A stretch of DNA of 64,000 bases, from assembly GCA_964429485.1 (NCBI GenBank), contig CAYSBW010000007.1, positions 1 through 64,000 of the forward strand, given 5' to 3'. Below, piece after piece: positions 27,202 through 36,583 of the stretch. Made by a program: the position numbers and the translations under genes. This DNA comes from JAPLKB01 sp964429485. GTDB taxonomy: Bacteria; Desulfobacterota; Syntrophorhabdia; Syntrophorhabdales; Syntrophorhabdaceae. Below the pieces are notes generated by a model that worked only from the letters and a program-made list of their open reading frames with translations, made no database searches and had not been told where the DNA came from. Each line of letters begins with the position of its first letter. Position 1 is the first letter of the stretch.

Positions 27202-27741
27202 TCAAATTCTCATAATTACAACTTCATCTTTGTTATCAACTTCTTTGAGTTTAACAAGTATATCCTCTTCAGGACTTGCAGTATATTTTACACCTGCATA
27301 ATCCGGATGTATGGGAAGCTCTCTATGGCCCCTGTCAACAAGCACGGCAACTTGAATTTTTCTTGGTCTTCCCAGGTCCATCAGAGCATCCATTGCTGCT
27401 CTTGTAGTTCTTCCTGTATGCATTACATCATCTATAAGAACGATAGTCATATTATTGACATCAAAGGGTATATCAGTCCTTTTTACGGCAGGAAGTTTGA
27501 ATTTAAAAATATCGTCTCTGTACATGGTAATGTCAAGAATTCCGAGAGGAAGCTCTATGCTTTCAATATCCTTTATCTTGCTCCTGATCCTGTTTGCAAG
27601 ATTTACCCCTCTTGTCCTGATGCCTATAAGACACAAATTTTCGCTACCCTTGTTTCTTTCCAGAATTTCATGGGCAATCCTTGTGACAGTTCTGTCCAAT
27701 GCTTTTCGGTCAAGTAATTGAATAGGCTTTTCGTTCATCAA
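27202..27741 (-). CDS. pyrR: Bifunctional PyrR (pyr operon regulator / uracil phosphoribosyltransferase)
   Basis: A 179-residue phosphoribosyltransferase-fold protein. The PRPP-binding motif VLIDDVMHTGRTT lies at about residues 101-113. The N-terminal ALDRTVTRIAHEI is typical of PyrR. In Firmicutes it binds pyr mRNA to control attenuation. In Gram-negatives its regulatory role is less clear. I saw no obvious PyrR RNA anti-antiterminator in the short space before the ferredoxin gene. The start overlaps the ferredoxin stop by 4 bases. Confidence 0.94.
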   Translation of the reverse strand: MMNEKPIQLLDRKALDRTVTRIAHEILERNKGSENLCLIGIRTRGVNLANRIRSKIKDIESIELPLGILDITMYRDDIFKFKLPAVKRTDIPFDVNNMTIVLIDDVMHTGRTTRAAMDALMDLGRPRKIQVAVLVDRGHRELPIHPDYAGVKYTASPEEDILVKLKEVDNKDEVVIMRI

Positions 27742-27920
27742 TCATCCATATAAATAGCTTTTTCAGGACACTGGTTAATGCAGGATGTGCATTCGATACA
27801 GTCTTCCGGTATTGACACCATCAGATCTCCAAGGGCATTTAGCGAGAATACTTCATAGGCACATGTATCCATACATTCTCCGCAGTTGTTGCACAACAGC
27901 TGGTCAATATATGGTCTCAC
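27738..27920 (-). CDS. 2[4Fe-4S] ferredoxin coupled to pyrR
   Basis: A 60-residue bacterial ferredoxin with two complete cluster motifs, CNNCGECMDTC and CIECTSCINQC. The N-terminus MRPYIDQLLC is typical of short ferredoxins. It is the first gene of the pyr operon and its stop overlaps the pyrR start, so expression of the two is linked. No dihydroorotate dehydrogenase gene is adjacent, so its role in pyrimidine synthesis is unproven. Confidence 0.92.
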   Translation of the reverse strand: MRPYIDQLLCNNCGECMDTCAYEVFSLNALGDLMVSIPEDCIECTSCINQCPEKAIYMDD

Positions 27921-28089
27921 ATTGCTTAACTATAATAGGTTTGAAAAAAAAAATCAATCAAAAGGAATGAAGAAATATGTTTTTATGAAGAGAAGTTCTT
28001 GTTAATTTAATATTTGATTTAATGGCTCTGGTTCCGAAAATCCCGTTCATAGCGGATGTCCTTACTAAGCGTCTTGTGAAAAAAATTTC

Positions 28090-28118
28090 TTGACAAACAT
28101 GACAGATAAAGATAATTT
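28090..28118 (+). promoter_or_regulatory. Probable promoter of secD-secF
   Basis: TTGACA (28090-28095) and TAATTT (28113-28118) are separated by 17 bases. The secD start codon lies 43 bases downstream. Confidence 0.5.
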
Positions 28119-28161
28119 TGTATGCTTGTCACCCAAAAATTAAATTGAAACGGGGCTGTAA

Positions 28162-29754
28162 GTGCTTAAATCAATAAGACTACGTGTTTTTTTTATCGTT
28201 CTTTTTTTTGTAGTTTCTGCTGTCTACTGTTTGCCGAATATAATTGAACCTACAGGTGCGTGGAAAAAGTATCTTCCCTCAGACAAAATACATCTTGGTC
28301 TTGATTTAAAGGGCGGTATACACCTTCTTCTTGAACTTGACACACCAAAGATGCTTGAAAACATGGTGAACAGGAAATTTGATGCATTAAAAGATGGAAT
28401 GATAAGGGATGGTATAAGGTTTTTGGGTCTTGATAAGAAAGACAATTCCTTTTTTATAACTATACGGGCAGAGCAAAAGGATAAACTTTATAATCTCGTT
28501 GGTAAAGAGTTTACAGATCTGAAAGCCGGGACTTCCAGGGTTGATAATGAGAACCTCATAGTTGAATTCCTGCTCTCGGAAAAAGAATTATCCACAATAA
28601 AAGACAATGCACTTCATCAGGCGCTTGAAACTATACGGAACAGGGTTGATCAGTTCGGGGTTTCAGAACCTGTTATTGTCCGTCAGGGAGATAATCAGAT
28701 ACTTGTTCAACTACCGGGAATAAAAGATCCTCAAAGAGCTCTTGATCTGATAGGAAGAACAGCCCAGCTTGAGTTCAAACTGGTTGATGAAGAAAATGCA
28801 GTCAGGTATACCGGCGGGGTACTCCCGGAAGGTGATGAAGTCCTAACGATGAAGTCAAAAAACAAGGAAACAGGTATTTCTACAACCACGCCTATTTTAT
28901 TAAAGAAACAGGCTGTTTTAACAGGTGATCTGTTGACAGATGCAAGAGTAAAGCTTGGTGGAGAATTTGGTGGAGAGCCCTATGTTGCCATAGAGTTCAA
29001 TAGCGAAGGAGCAACGTTATTTGATAGAGTAACTGCTGAAAATGTTGGTAAGAGACTTGCCATTATTCTAGATAACACTGTTTATTCTGCTCCTGTAGTG
29101 AGAGAGAGGATTTCAGGAGGCAAGGCATCCATTTCCGGTAGTTTTACAATGGATGAAGCTAAAGATCTTGCAATTGTATTGCGGGCAGGCGCCCTCCCGG
29201 CTCCGGTAAAGGTTGTTCAGAATATTACTATAGGTCCGAGCCTTGGTCAGGATTCGATAAACAAGGGCATGAAGGCGACGATTCTCGGCAGTATTATAGT
29301 TATTATTTTCATGATTTTCTATTATCGTATGTCAGGAGTTATTGCGAATATTGCCCTTCTTCTTAACTTAATTTATCTGCTGGGAGCTTTCAGTGCTTTA
29401 AAGGCAACAATGACGCTTCCGGGCATTGCAGGAATTGCTCTGACTATTGGTATGGGTGTGGATTCCAATGTGTTGATTTTTGAAAGGATAAGAGAGGAAC
29501 TCAAGCTTGGCAAGACTGTAAGAGCTGCTGTTGATGCCGGATACACAAAAGCATGGGTAGCTATATTCGATTCCCATATTACAACGTTGATTACAGCTGT
29601 TGTTCTGTTTATTTTTGGTACAGGCCCGATAAAGGGTTTTGCAATAACATTGATTATTGGAATGGTAATAAACCTATTCACTGCTGTATTTGGTTCCAAG
29701 GCAATTTTTGACTGGATTATATCGAAGTACAAACCACGTACACTGAGTATCTGA
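28162..29754 (+). CDS. secD: Protein translocase subunit SecD
   Basis: A 530-residue inner-membrane protein of the Sec accessory complex, helping release of exported proteins with the proton gradient. After the first membrane segment there is LGLDLKGGIHLLLELD and a periplasmic domain with IRNRVDQFGVSEPVI. The P4 head ends in AIVLRAGALPAP. Six membrane segments carry the family motifs, including GMGVDSNVLIFERIREEL. The start is GTG at 28162. secF follows 11 bases later. No yajC is adjacent. Confidence 0.96.
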   Translation: MLKSIRLRVFFIVLFFVVSAVYCLPNIIEPTGAWKKYLPSDKIHLGLDLKGGIHLLLELDTPKMLENMVNRKFDALKDGMIRDGIRFLGLDKKDNSFFITIRAEQKDKLYNLVGKEFTDLKAGTSRVDNENLIVEFLLSEKELSTIKDNALHQALETIRNRVDQFGVSEPVIVRQGDNQILVQLPGIKDPQRALDLIGRTAQLEFKLVDEENAVRYTGGVLPEGDEVLTMKSKNKETGISTTTPILLKKQAVLTGDLLTDARVKLGGEFGGEPYVAIEFNSEGATLFDRVTAENVGKRLAIILDNTVYSAPVVRERISGGKASISGSFTMDEAKDLAIVLRAGALPAPVKVVQNITIGPSLGQDSINKGMKATILGSIIVIIFMIFYYRMSGVIANIALLLNLIYLLGAFSALKATMTLPGIAGIALTIGMGVDSNVLIFERIREELKLGKTVRAAVDAGYTKAWVAIFDSHITTLITAVVLFIFGTGPIKGFAITLIIGMVINLFTAVFGSKAIFDWIISKYKPRTLSI

Positions 29755-29765
29755 GGCAAATTATT

Positions 29766-30668
29766 ATGGTAGAATTATTAAAAAATACCAGCATAGATTT
29801 TATAGGATTCAGAAAAAAGGCTTTTATAGTATCGACAATTCTTGTTGCCATCGGTCTTTATGCCTTCATAATGGTATCTTTTGGCAAGGCAAATCTGAGC
29901 GTTGATTTCACTGGAGGCACCAATCTGCTGGTCAAGTTTAACAATCAGGTTGATATAGGCAAGCTCAGGAACGCTTTATTTGATGGTGGGGTTGAAGATG
30001 TCCAGATACAGCAAATAAGCGGAACAAAGGAATTTTTTATAAAGACAAAACTTTCAGATAAGGAAAATGAAAAAATATATGATAAAATTTCAGCTATCCT
30101 GTCAGCTAAGTTTCAAGATAACAAATATGAAATTAAGAGCAGTAACATGGTTGGTCCCGGTGTTGGTAAAGATCTGAAAAAATATGCGATAATAGCAGCC
30201 TGTCTTGCTTTCCTTGGCATCATCATTTATATAGCCTGGCGCTTTACTTTTATATCAGGCATTGCGGCAACCATTGCAACATTTCATGATGTAATAGTTA
30301 CCCTTGGAGTTTTTTATATACTTGACAGAGAAATTAATCTTCTTATTATTACAGCACTCCTTACAGTTGCAGGTTATTCCCTCCAGGATACTGTTGTAGT
30401 TTTTGACCGGATCAGAGAGAATATGCCAAAGATGAAATCAAGATCAGATCTGGGCAATGTCATTAACAGGAGTGTTAACGAAGTATTAAGCAGAACAGTG
30501 GTTACAGGTATAAGCACTCTTATTGTGTTGGGAATTCTAATGATATTTGGCGGTGAGGTGCTTTTCGATTTTGCTTTTGCCTTGTGTATAGGACTTATTG
30601 TAGGAACATATTCTTCAATTTTTGTGGCCAGCCCCATCATATATGTCTGGAAAAATAAAGTACGATAA
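29766..30668 (+). CDS. secF: Protein translocase subunit SecF
   Basis: A 300-residue partner of SecD. It has the N-terminal membrane helix, the VDFTGGTNLLVKF periplasmic motif and the family motifs in the membrane part: ATFHDVIVTLGVF, GYSLQDTVVVFDRIREN and the C-terminal GTYSSIFVASPI. The length and position after secD are standard. SecD and SecF are separate genes, as in most proteobacteria. Confidence 0.96.
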   Translation: MVELLKNTSIDFIGFRKKAFIVSTILVAIGLYAFIMVSFGKANLSVDFTGGTNLLVKFNNQVDIGKLRNALFDGGVEDVQIQQISGTKEFFIKTKLSDKENEKIYDKISAILSAKFQDNKYEIKSSNMVGPGVGKDLKKYAIIAACLAFLGIIIYIAWRFTFISGIAATIATFHDVIVTLGVFYILDREINLLIITALLTVAGYSLQDTVVVFDRIRENMPKMKSRSDLGNVINRSVNEVLSRTVVTGISTLIVLGILMIFGGEVLFDFAFALCIGLIVGTYSSIFVASPIIYVWKNKVR

Positions 30669-30714
30669 TACATAATGAATTTAAAATATTACATGCGCAA
30701 GTGCAGGTGTTCCA

Positions 30715-32955
30715 ATGCAGTTGAAACTGGAGTATGTATTAAAGAATAAGGAAAAAGAGCTAAAGCTTCACGAAAAATTTCTAAATTTGAAACGTTTTCT
30801 TGAAACAACAGTATTCCCCCTATCAAAAACCCATGTAAAACAACACACCGAAGAATTGAAGGCATTAGTCGAAAAGATCCTGCCTGATCCCAAAGATAGA
30901 ACAGAAGAAATGTTTTCAGGAGAAATATTTATTCTTCTTTGTACAATATACCTCCATGATATAGGAATGTTAAATGATTTTGGATGGAGTTCAAGGAAGA
31001 ATATAATTAACAGTCTTGAAGGTAGCAGCAAAAAGATGCTTCTGAGCTATGGTATATGCGAGAAGATGGATTTTCCTGAAATAGCAATTGATATTATAAA
31101 CTATTTGATTTTTTCTAAGGAAATAAAGAAAATACCTGCAGAGTGGGTAATTGTTGAAAACAGCAGAAAAGCTATTATCAGAAATGCCGGTATTTTAGCC
31201 CGTATCTTTAATTTTTCGCATCTGATCTTTGATCTGTTTTGTTCTGATTTGAAATACAGACAGTTCAGGCGTTTCGACGAACCACATTTTATAGTAAGAC
31301 ATCGTGATACCAGAGTGGATATAGACAGCAGAGAGGGCATTATTTCTATAAATTATAATGCAAAATCTCCCTATGAACTGCATCTTATTGAAAATGTAAA
31401 GACATATACGGAAAATGCCTTTAATGAATTCAGGGGTGTTGTTAACGGTAAAATAGGATTCAACTATAAGAGTATTGTCTGGAACATAAAATCTGATTTT
31501 AATTTTGAAAGAGATGTTTTTGACATACCAAAGTTCTCTCCCTATAATGAGTTTGAAGGTCCACCCCTTGAAAGATGGGAAAAGGCCTCTCTCATCTTAG
31601 ACAAAATGTTCAAATTCAGTTATGCCATTGTAGTCGGAGATGAGACTACAGGTAAAACCACTGTTATGCGATCTTTTATTGTACCACAACTGCTTCTGAC
31701 CAGCCCGAATGTATTTTACTGTGAACTTTGGGAAAAACCTGTTAATGACATTAAGAATATTATCTGCAAAAGATACAGACAAGCGGGAGATGCTGCCCTT
31801 GATATTGTTTCGTTATGCAATAAATTGTTACAGAATGGATACCCTTCTTTTTTTATTCTCGACAATTTTGATAGATATGCAAATATTGATGAAAGCGAGA
31901 GAGAAAAGCTTGAAAGGTTTATAAGCTTCTGCCTTGAGAAAGAAGATCTTTACCTGATTGTCTCGGGGGACAAGGAAGATTTTTTTGACTGGTACAGGCC
32001 TTTCAATGGCAGGAATATATCTGCCATATGTGAAATCAAACCAATAGAGTGTGAAATTCTACAGTCTGATCTGAACACAGGAAATATTCTGATGGATGTT
32101 CTGAATGAAGCAAAAGACGATTATGATCTGAGAAGGATAGTGGCAGTTTTTGCAGATAAGAATAGTAGGCACCTCAATAGATATACTGTTGAAAACATAT
32201 TTAATGAAACCGCAGTTCCCTATAAAACAATTACCGGATATTTGAATCTACTCAAGGAAAAAGATATTCTGGTGGAGCACGATTCAGGAGAGCAAACATA
32301 CTATGTACTGTCAAACAGATATTTGAAGAAACCTCTATACAGGGTTTTGAGGCTCGATGATTTTGAGGAAAAAAGAAAAGTACGTAATATGCTTCAGAAT
32401 TTAATAGTAAACGAAACATTTCTTGATGTTGAAGCGCTTGATCTGATTGAGAAATGGAAAAATGATCTGATTTTTTCTAAAGAAGAAATGGGGCTTGTTT
32501 TATCCAGCGCCATCCTTCACGGGAAAAATTACAGAGATTTTTTTGAAAAGGCGAAAAGAGATGGCAGGGGTCTAAATATACAGCCGATACTTAAACTCCT
32601 GTACAATAAAGATCCTGATAAAAGGATGAAGGCTATAGAACTCCTGATTGAAATCCAGGATAAGGACATGATCAACCCCTTACTGGAACATTTGAAAAAA
32701 GAGGATGTCTTTGAAATAAAAGATCTTATGATACAGGGAATGGGACTTGCCGGGAAAAAAAGAACTATTTTTGCAATAATGGATACCTTAAAGTATATAG
32801 GTGACAGAAAGCTAAAATTACGGGCCATAGAATTTTTCTATTCTCTCCTTAACGGCAATGCAAAGAGCATTCTCTCTGAATTCAGGGAGATCGAAAAAGA
32901 CCCCATCGTATTGATGAAGATTGACGATCTCCTGTCAATGATCAGGGGAACCTGA
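30715..32955 (+). CDS. HD-domain / P-loop ATPase / HEAT-like multidomain protein (STAND-like)
   Basis: A 746-residue protein with no match to a named family that I know. Residues 1-200 are helical with an HD-type metal site: a His in HVKQHTEE and the pair in YLHDIGML. Near residues 308-319 there is a Walker A motif (GDETTGKTTVMR), and near 378-388 a Walker B (FFILDNFDRY) with a sensor-like SGD. This layout suits a STAND/AAA signal ATPase. A winged-helix-like part (KTITGYLNLLKEKDILV) follows, and the last 150 residues resemble HEAT repeats with a KRMKAIELLIEI unit. It lies 46 bases after secF, perhaps co-transcribed. A sensing or defence role is possible but unproven. Confidence 0.75.
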   Translation: MQLKLEYVLKNKEKELKLHEKFLNLKRFLETTVFPLSKTHVKQHTEELKALVEKILPDPKDRTEEMFSGEIFILLCTIYLHDIGMLNDFGWSSRKNIINSLEGSSKKMLLSYGICEKMDFPEIAIDIINYLIFSKEIKKIPAEWVIVENSRKAIIRNAGILARIFNFSHLIFDLFCSDLKYRQFRRFDEPHFIVRHRDTRVDIDSREGIISINYNAKSPYELHLIENVKTYTENAFNEFRGVVNGKIGFNYKSIVWNIKSDFNFERDVFDIPKFSPYNEFEGPPLERWEKASLILDKMFKFSYAIVVGDETTGKTTVMRSFIVPQLLLTSPNVFYCELWEKPVNDIKNIICKRYRQAGDAALDIVSLCNKLLQNGYPSFFILDNFDRYANIDESEREKLERFISFCLEKEDLYLIVSGDKEDFFDWYRPFNGRNISAICEIKPIECEILQSDLNTGNILMDVLNEAKDDYDLRRIVAVFADKNSRHLNRYTVENIFNETAVPYKTITGYLNLLKEKDILVEHDSGEQTYYVLSNRYLKKPLYRVLRLDDFEEKRKVRNMLQNLIVNETFLDVEALDLIEKWKNDLIFSKEEMGLVLSSAILHGKNYRDFFEKAKRDGRGLNIQPILKLLYNKDPDKRMKAIELLIEIQDKDMINPLLEHLKKEDVFEIKDLMIQGMGLAGKKRTIFAIMDTLKYIGDRKLKLRAIEFFYSLLNGNAKSILSEFREIEKDPIVLMKIDDLLSMIRGT

Positions 32956-34345
32956 CCATTCCATGTACATAGGGTCTTAGAGCTTCTGGTAATGTAATTC
33001 CACCATCTTCTGTCTGATAATTTTCCATTACTGCCATTACTGTTCTGCCAATAGCGAGACCTGAGCCGTTAAGCGTATGGACTAAATCTGTTTTTCCATT
33101 GCTTTTCCGGTATCTTATCTTTGCCCTTCTTGCCTGGAAAGTTTCAAAGTTACTGCATGAAGATATTTCTCTGTAGATGTTCTGACCTGGCAACCAAACT
33201 TCAATATCATAGGTTTTAGCAGAGGAAAACCCGAGATCGCTTGTGCAGAGCATGGATACCCTGTAATGTATATTTAATTTTTTCAACACATCTGGTTTAT
33301 AGCGAAGCTGCGGAACATTTCCAGAATTACTTAGTTTCGGGCTATTGTTCCAGCAATCGACAAAGGGACCCAATTCCTCCGGCATTAGCGTGCATTCATT
33401 TTCTACTTCNNNNNNNNNNAACACATCTTCAGCGTCAAGAAGAAGCCCTTCGAGTTCTTCATAGGAGTTTTCAGGAGAAGAAAATTTAACAAGCTCAACT
33501 TTATTGAATTGATGCTGTCTGGTCAGTCCTCTCGTGTCTTTGCCGTGAGCGCCGGCTTCTTTCCTGAAACACGGGGTATAGGCAACATATTTTATGGGTA
33601 GAAGCTCTTCTTTCAAAATTTCATTATAGAATATATTAGTTACAGGCACTTCGGCAGTAGGGATAAGAAAATAATCCAACCCTTCAAGCTTGAAAAGTTC
33701 TTCTTCGAATTTAGGGAGTTGCCCGGTTCCTGTCATTGCGTCCCGGTTTACCATGAAAGGTGGAAGTATTTCTGTGTAGCCGTGTTCACAGGTATGGAGG
33801 TCGAGCATAAAATTTATTAGAGCTCGTTCAAGCAGAGCACCAAAGGATTTGTAAATTGTAAACCTCGAACCAGTAATTTTTGCAGCTCTTTTAAAATCGA
33901 GAATGTCAAGATTTTCACCTATTTCCCAGTGAGGTTTTGGTTCAAAGGCAAATACAGGCTTTTCTCCATGGACTTTAACAACTTTGTTGTCCTCTTCATT
34001 CGTACCTACGGGAACAGTATCGTGCGGGATATTGGGTATCACAAGCATCATGTCATCCCATTTTTTTTCTATCCCCTTAAGATTTTGCCCTGTTAATTCA
34101 ATATTTTTTCCTAAAGCTTTCAAGTGGTCTATCTTGTCGCCCGGGATAGAACCTGATTTTTTAAGCTTTGCTATTTCATTGGAAAGCTCATTTTTTTCAT
34201 TTTTCATTTTTTCTGATTCCTGTATGAGCTCTCTGCGCTTTTCATCTGTTGCAAGCAGTGTTTCAATATCAAAAGAAGCTCCTCTTTTCTTAAGACTTTC
34301 CTGAACAAGTCCGACCTTTTCCCTGATAATCTTCGGGTCAATCAT
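32942..34345 (-). CDS. serS: Seryl-tRNA synthetase with a 45-codon insertion and assembly gap
   Basis: A class II synthetase that charges tRNA-Ser. The N-terminal coiled-coil arm spans about residues 25-110. Motif 2 (TPCFRKEAGAHGKDTRGL) and motif 3 (GSGLAIGRTVMAVMENYQ) are intact. The protein counts 467 residues where about 422 is normal. The excess is a block of about 45 codons between DAEDV and VLKKLNIHYRV, including 10 N. Removing it gives an ordinary continuous SerS. See the separate feature at 33285-33428. The gene is convergent with the HD/ATPase gene and overlaps its last codons by 14 bases. Confidence 0.9.
   Translation of the reverse strand: MIDPKIIREKVGLVQESLKKRGASFDIETLLATDEKRRELIQESEKMKNEKNELSNEIAKLKKSGSIPGDKIDHLKALGKNIELTGQNLKGIEKKWDDMMLVIPNIPHDTVPVGTNEEDNKVVKVHGEKPVFAFEPKPHWEIGENLDILDFKRAAKITGSRFTIYKSFGALLERALINFMLDLHTCEHGYTEILPPFMVNRDAMTGTGQLPKFEEELFKLEGLDYFLIPTAEVPVTNIFYNEILKEELLPIKYVAYTPCFRKEAGAHGKDTRGLTRQHQFNKVELVKFSSPENSYEELEGLLLDAEDVXXXXEVENECTLMPEELGPFVDCWNNSPKLSNSGNVPQLRYKPDVLKKLNIHYRVSMLCTSDLGFSSAKTYDIEVWLPGQNIYREISSCSNFETFQARRAKIRYRKSNGKTDLVHTLNGSGLAIGRTVMAVMENYQTEDGGITLPEALRPYVHGMVRFP
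33285..33428. repeat. Insertion into serS flanked by 9-bp direct repeats and containing the N gap
   Basis: AACACATCT occurs at 33285-33293 and again at 33420-33428. Between the copies lie 116 known bases plus 10 N (33410-33419) directly against the second copy. The flanking serS sequence joins perfectly if one repeat copy and the intervening bases are removed. A 9-base target duplication is typical of several insertion sequences (for example IS1 and the IS10/IS50 group). The known 116 bases encode nothing I recognise, so the element is not identified. An assembly artefact is an alternative. Confidence 0.5.
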
Positions 34346-34924
34346 TTAGTCCTCCATTAAATCTTTATTAAAACCAACAGGTTTATAAATATAAAGCACC
34401 TTGTTTATTGTTTCTACCGGGGCTCCTTCAACAAGAAGTTGAATTTTATTAATATTTTTAAAATTGGATATGAATGTATTGACAATAGAGTAAATCATGG
34501 TAATTTCCTGTGATGTTTCCATAGCGCCATTGCCATAAATTTCTTTTGAGAAGTTTAAATACATGGTACCATTTCCATCTGTGGCGCAGTCATATAATGT
34601 TAATTTTTCCGGGATACCTTTCTGTTTCTTCAGTTCATTCAATATTGCATAGGCCCTATCCTGTTCTGATAAACCGGATTGAATTTCTGATACGTTCTGC
34701 ACAAGTTTGATTACATCATGGGGCGCAAATATATAGATGCTTTCTTTAGCAATACTCAATGATGTTGAAGGCTTAACCGACAGAGGATCAGATTCTTTTG
34801 AAGAAAGATAAAATGTTATAATTATTGCAGCAGTCATTATTATTGCTGCAACTATCAGAACAATGTAAAGTTTTTTACTGGTAAAGCTTTCAGGATTTTT
34901 CTCCATAGTGAATTTTTGTATCAT
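34346..34924 (-). CDS. GerMN domain protein with one membrane anchor
   Basis: A 192-residue protein with a short cytoplasmic N-terminus, one membrane segment (about residues 18-38) and an extracytoplasmic GerMN-like domain (about residues 65-190). The domain shows GTMYLNFSKEI and the later IQLLVEGAPVETI, as in GerM and related lipoproteins. GerMN proteins in Gram-negatives have no well-defined role and are linked to the envelope. Its stop abuts the serS start, so serS may be translated from the same mRNA. Confidence 0.75.
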   Translation of the reverse strand: MIQKFTMEKNPESFTSKKLYIVLIVAAIIMTAAIIITFYLSSKESDPLSVKPSTSLSIAKESIYIFAPHDVIKLVQNVSEIQSGLSEQDRAYAILNELKKQKGIPEKLTLYDCATDGNGTMYLNFSKEIYGNGAMETSQEITMIYSIVNTFISNFKNINKIQLLVEGAPVETINKVLYIYKPVGFNKDLMED

Positions 34925-35514
34925 TTGGTTTTAGTACTCTCATTAAACTCATTCAAAAAAGCCCTGGAGTCCATTATCCTTAAAAGCGGATATATGGCAG
35001 AGTTTCTGTAGGCATTAAGAAAATTGACATGAATTTCCTTTTTGTAGGCAGCGCTTATATCCTCAAGAATAATTGTGTAAAAATCATGACAGATTGCGTC
35101 AAAGGCTGTTGCGAGAACACAAAAATGGGTATTAATGCCACCTACAACTACAGTGTCAATACCCATCGTGTGAAATGTCTGATCAAGGTCTGTTTTAAAA
35201 AAGGCGCTGAATCTCCTTTTCTCCAGTACTATATCTGTCTCCTGAGGTTCAAGGTCGGATAGTGGTTTTGTCCCGTTTGTTCCCCGGATAGCATGGGGTT
35301 TCATCCTGCCCTTGAAAATGAAATCTTCTTTTAAAAAACTGTCACAGGCAAAAATGACCGGTATTGAAATCTCCCGACATTTTTTGAGGAACATTTTTAC
35401 ATTAGGTATTATCTTTTCTTCCTCTTTTTCTCCTGTTCTTGCAGTGCCGTAGTTACCTTCAAGCATATCAACAATAATAATTGCAGGTTTCAATTTTGTA
35501 TCTCCTTTTATCAT
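34921..35514 (-). CDS. Cysteine hydrolase of the isochorismatase/nicotinamidase family
   Basis: A 197-residue hydrolase with the Asp-Lys-Cys triad: Asp in AIIIVDMLEG, Lys in VLEKRRFSAFF and Cys in NTHFCVLATAF preceded by GGI. Family members act on nicotinamide, isochorismate, ureidoacrylate or similar amides. The substrate is not determined. The stop overlaps the GerMN start by 4 bases. Confidence 0.85.
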   Translation of the reverse strand: MIKGDTKLKPAIIIVDMLEGNYGTARTGEKEEEKIIPNVKMFLKKCREISIPVIFACDSFLKEDFIFKGRMKPHAIRGTNGTKPLSDLEPQETDIVLEKRRFSAFFKTDLDQTFHTMGIDTVVVGGINTHFCVLATAFDAICHDFYTIILEDISAAYKKEIHVNFLNAYRNSAIYPLLRIMDSRAFLNEFNESTKTK

Positions 35515-35590
35515 AAGGGTCTATGTCTGACCGTACTACACTTCCAGCACAGATTTTCTTACTCTGCTGATCAGATATTGCGATTTTTTA

Positions 35591-36358
35591 TTATCGTGCT
35601 AAAAACAGTTTTGTAAAGTTATTACGTATATTTGAGGCAATTTCTTCGATATCAGCTTTCCTGATACGGGCTATTGTCTCGAATGTATATTTTACAAAGC
35701 GAGGTTCATTCCTTTTGCCCCTATGCGGTACAGGTGTTAAAAAAGGTGCATCTGTTTCAGCGAGCAATCTGTCTATTGGAACATTCTTTACAACCTCTTC
35801 TGCTTTTTGAGCATTTTTATATGTAATTGTCCCTGGTATGGAAATATAAAATCCCATGTCGAGCAATTTTTTTGCAGTATAGTAATCATAGGAATAGCAG
35901 TGTATAACCCCCGGTGTGTTGCCTTGATGAATTTCCTGCAGTATTTCAAGAGTCTCTTCTTTTGCATGTCTTGAATGAATTACGACAGGCAGATCGAGGC
36001 TTTTTGCCAGTATCAACTGTTTTTTAAAGGCATCGATCTGTCTGTCCTTTGGTGAATAATTTTTGAAAAAATCAAGACCTATTTCACCATAAGCTACAAT
36101 TTTTTTGTGTTTGGCATATCTACGAACATTCTTTTCTGTAGAATCATTGTAACAAGCGCTGTTATGGGGGTGAATACCTATGGCGCCGTATATATTGTCA
36201 TATTTCTCAATTATCTGTAATACTTTGTCAAAGTAACGTTCTTCGGTACCCACTGTCAGGATATAATCAAGACCTTCCTCCAGACTTTTTTTTATGACGG
36301 TGTCTCTGTCCTGTTCAAAATCCTCCATTTCAAGATGGCAGTGTGAATCAACAAACAT
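35591..36358 (-). CDS. tatD: TatD family deoxyribonuclease/hydrolase
   Basis: A 255-residue TIM-barrel metal-dependent hydrolase. The N-terminal metal pair is FVDSHCHLEMEDF, followed by the Glu in AYGEIGLDFFKNY and the later His in VIHSRHAKEE and HCYSYD. The C-terminal Asp is in LLAETDAPFLTP, followed by NEP. TatD enzymes act in DNA turnover and repair. Length is normal. It shares its strand with the serS region genes, 76 bases upstream. Confidence 0.92.
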   Translation of the reverse strand: MFVDSHCHLEMEDFEQDRDTVIKKSLEEGLDYILTVGTEERYFDKVLQIIEKYDNIYGAIGIHPHNSACYNDSTEKNVRRYAKHKKIVAYGEIGLDFFKNYSPKDRQIDAFKKQLILAKSLDLPVVIHSRHAKEETLEILQEIHQGNTPGVIHCYSYDYYTAKKLLDMGFYISIPGTITYKNAQKAEEVVKNVPIDRLLAETDAPFLTPVPHRGKRNEPRFVKYTFETIARIRKADIEEIASNIRNNFTKLFLAR

Positions 36359-36583
36359 GCAATTTTATATCATATCCTGCAAAAAACAATCCACAGAAAA
36401 TCATTATTTTCCTTTTTTAGCTCTTGCTGAAAAACACAGGACTTGTCTTGTCACTTAAAAAGAAAGGTTTAACAACATTAGTCTTTGTGAATTATATATT
36501 TGCTTTGAAGGTATTAATAAGTAATATAAATAATAAGGAAAGGTTGCCGCACGAAAAATATATGACTTTTAACAGGAGCAACA

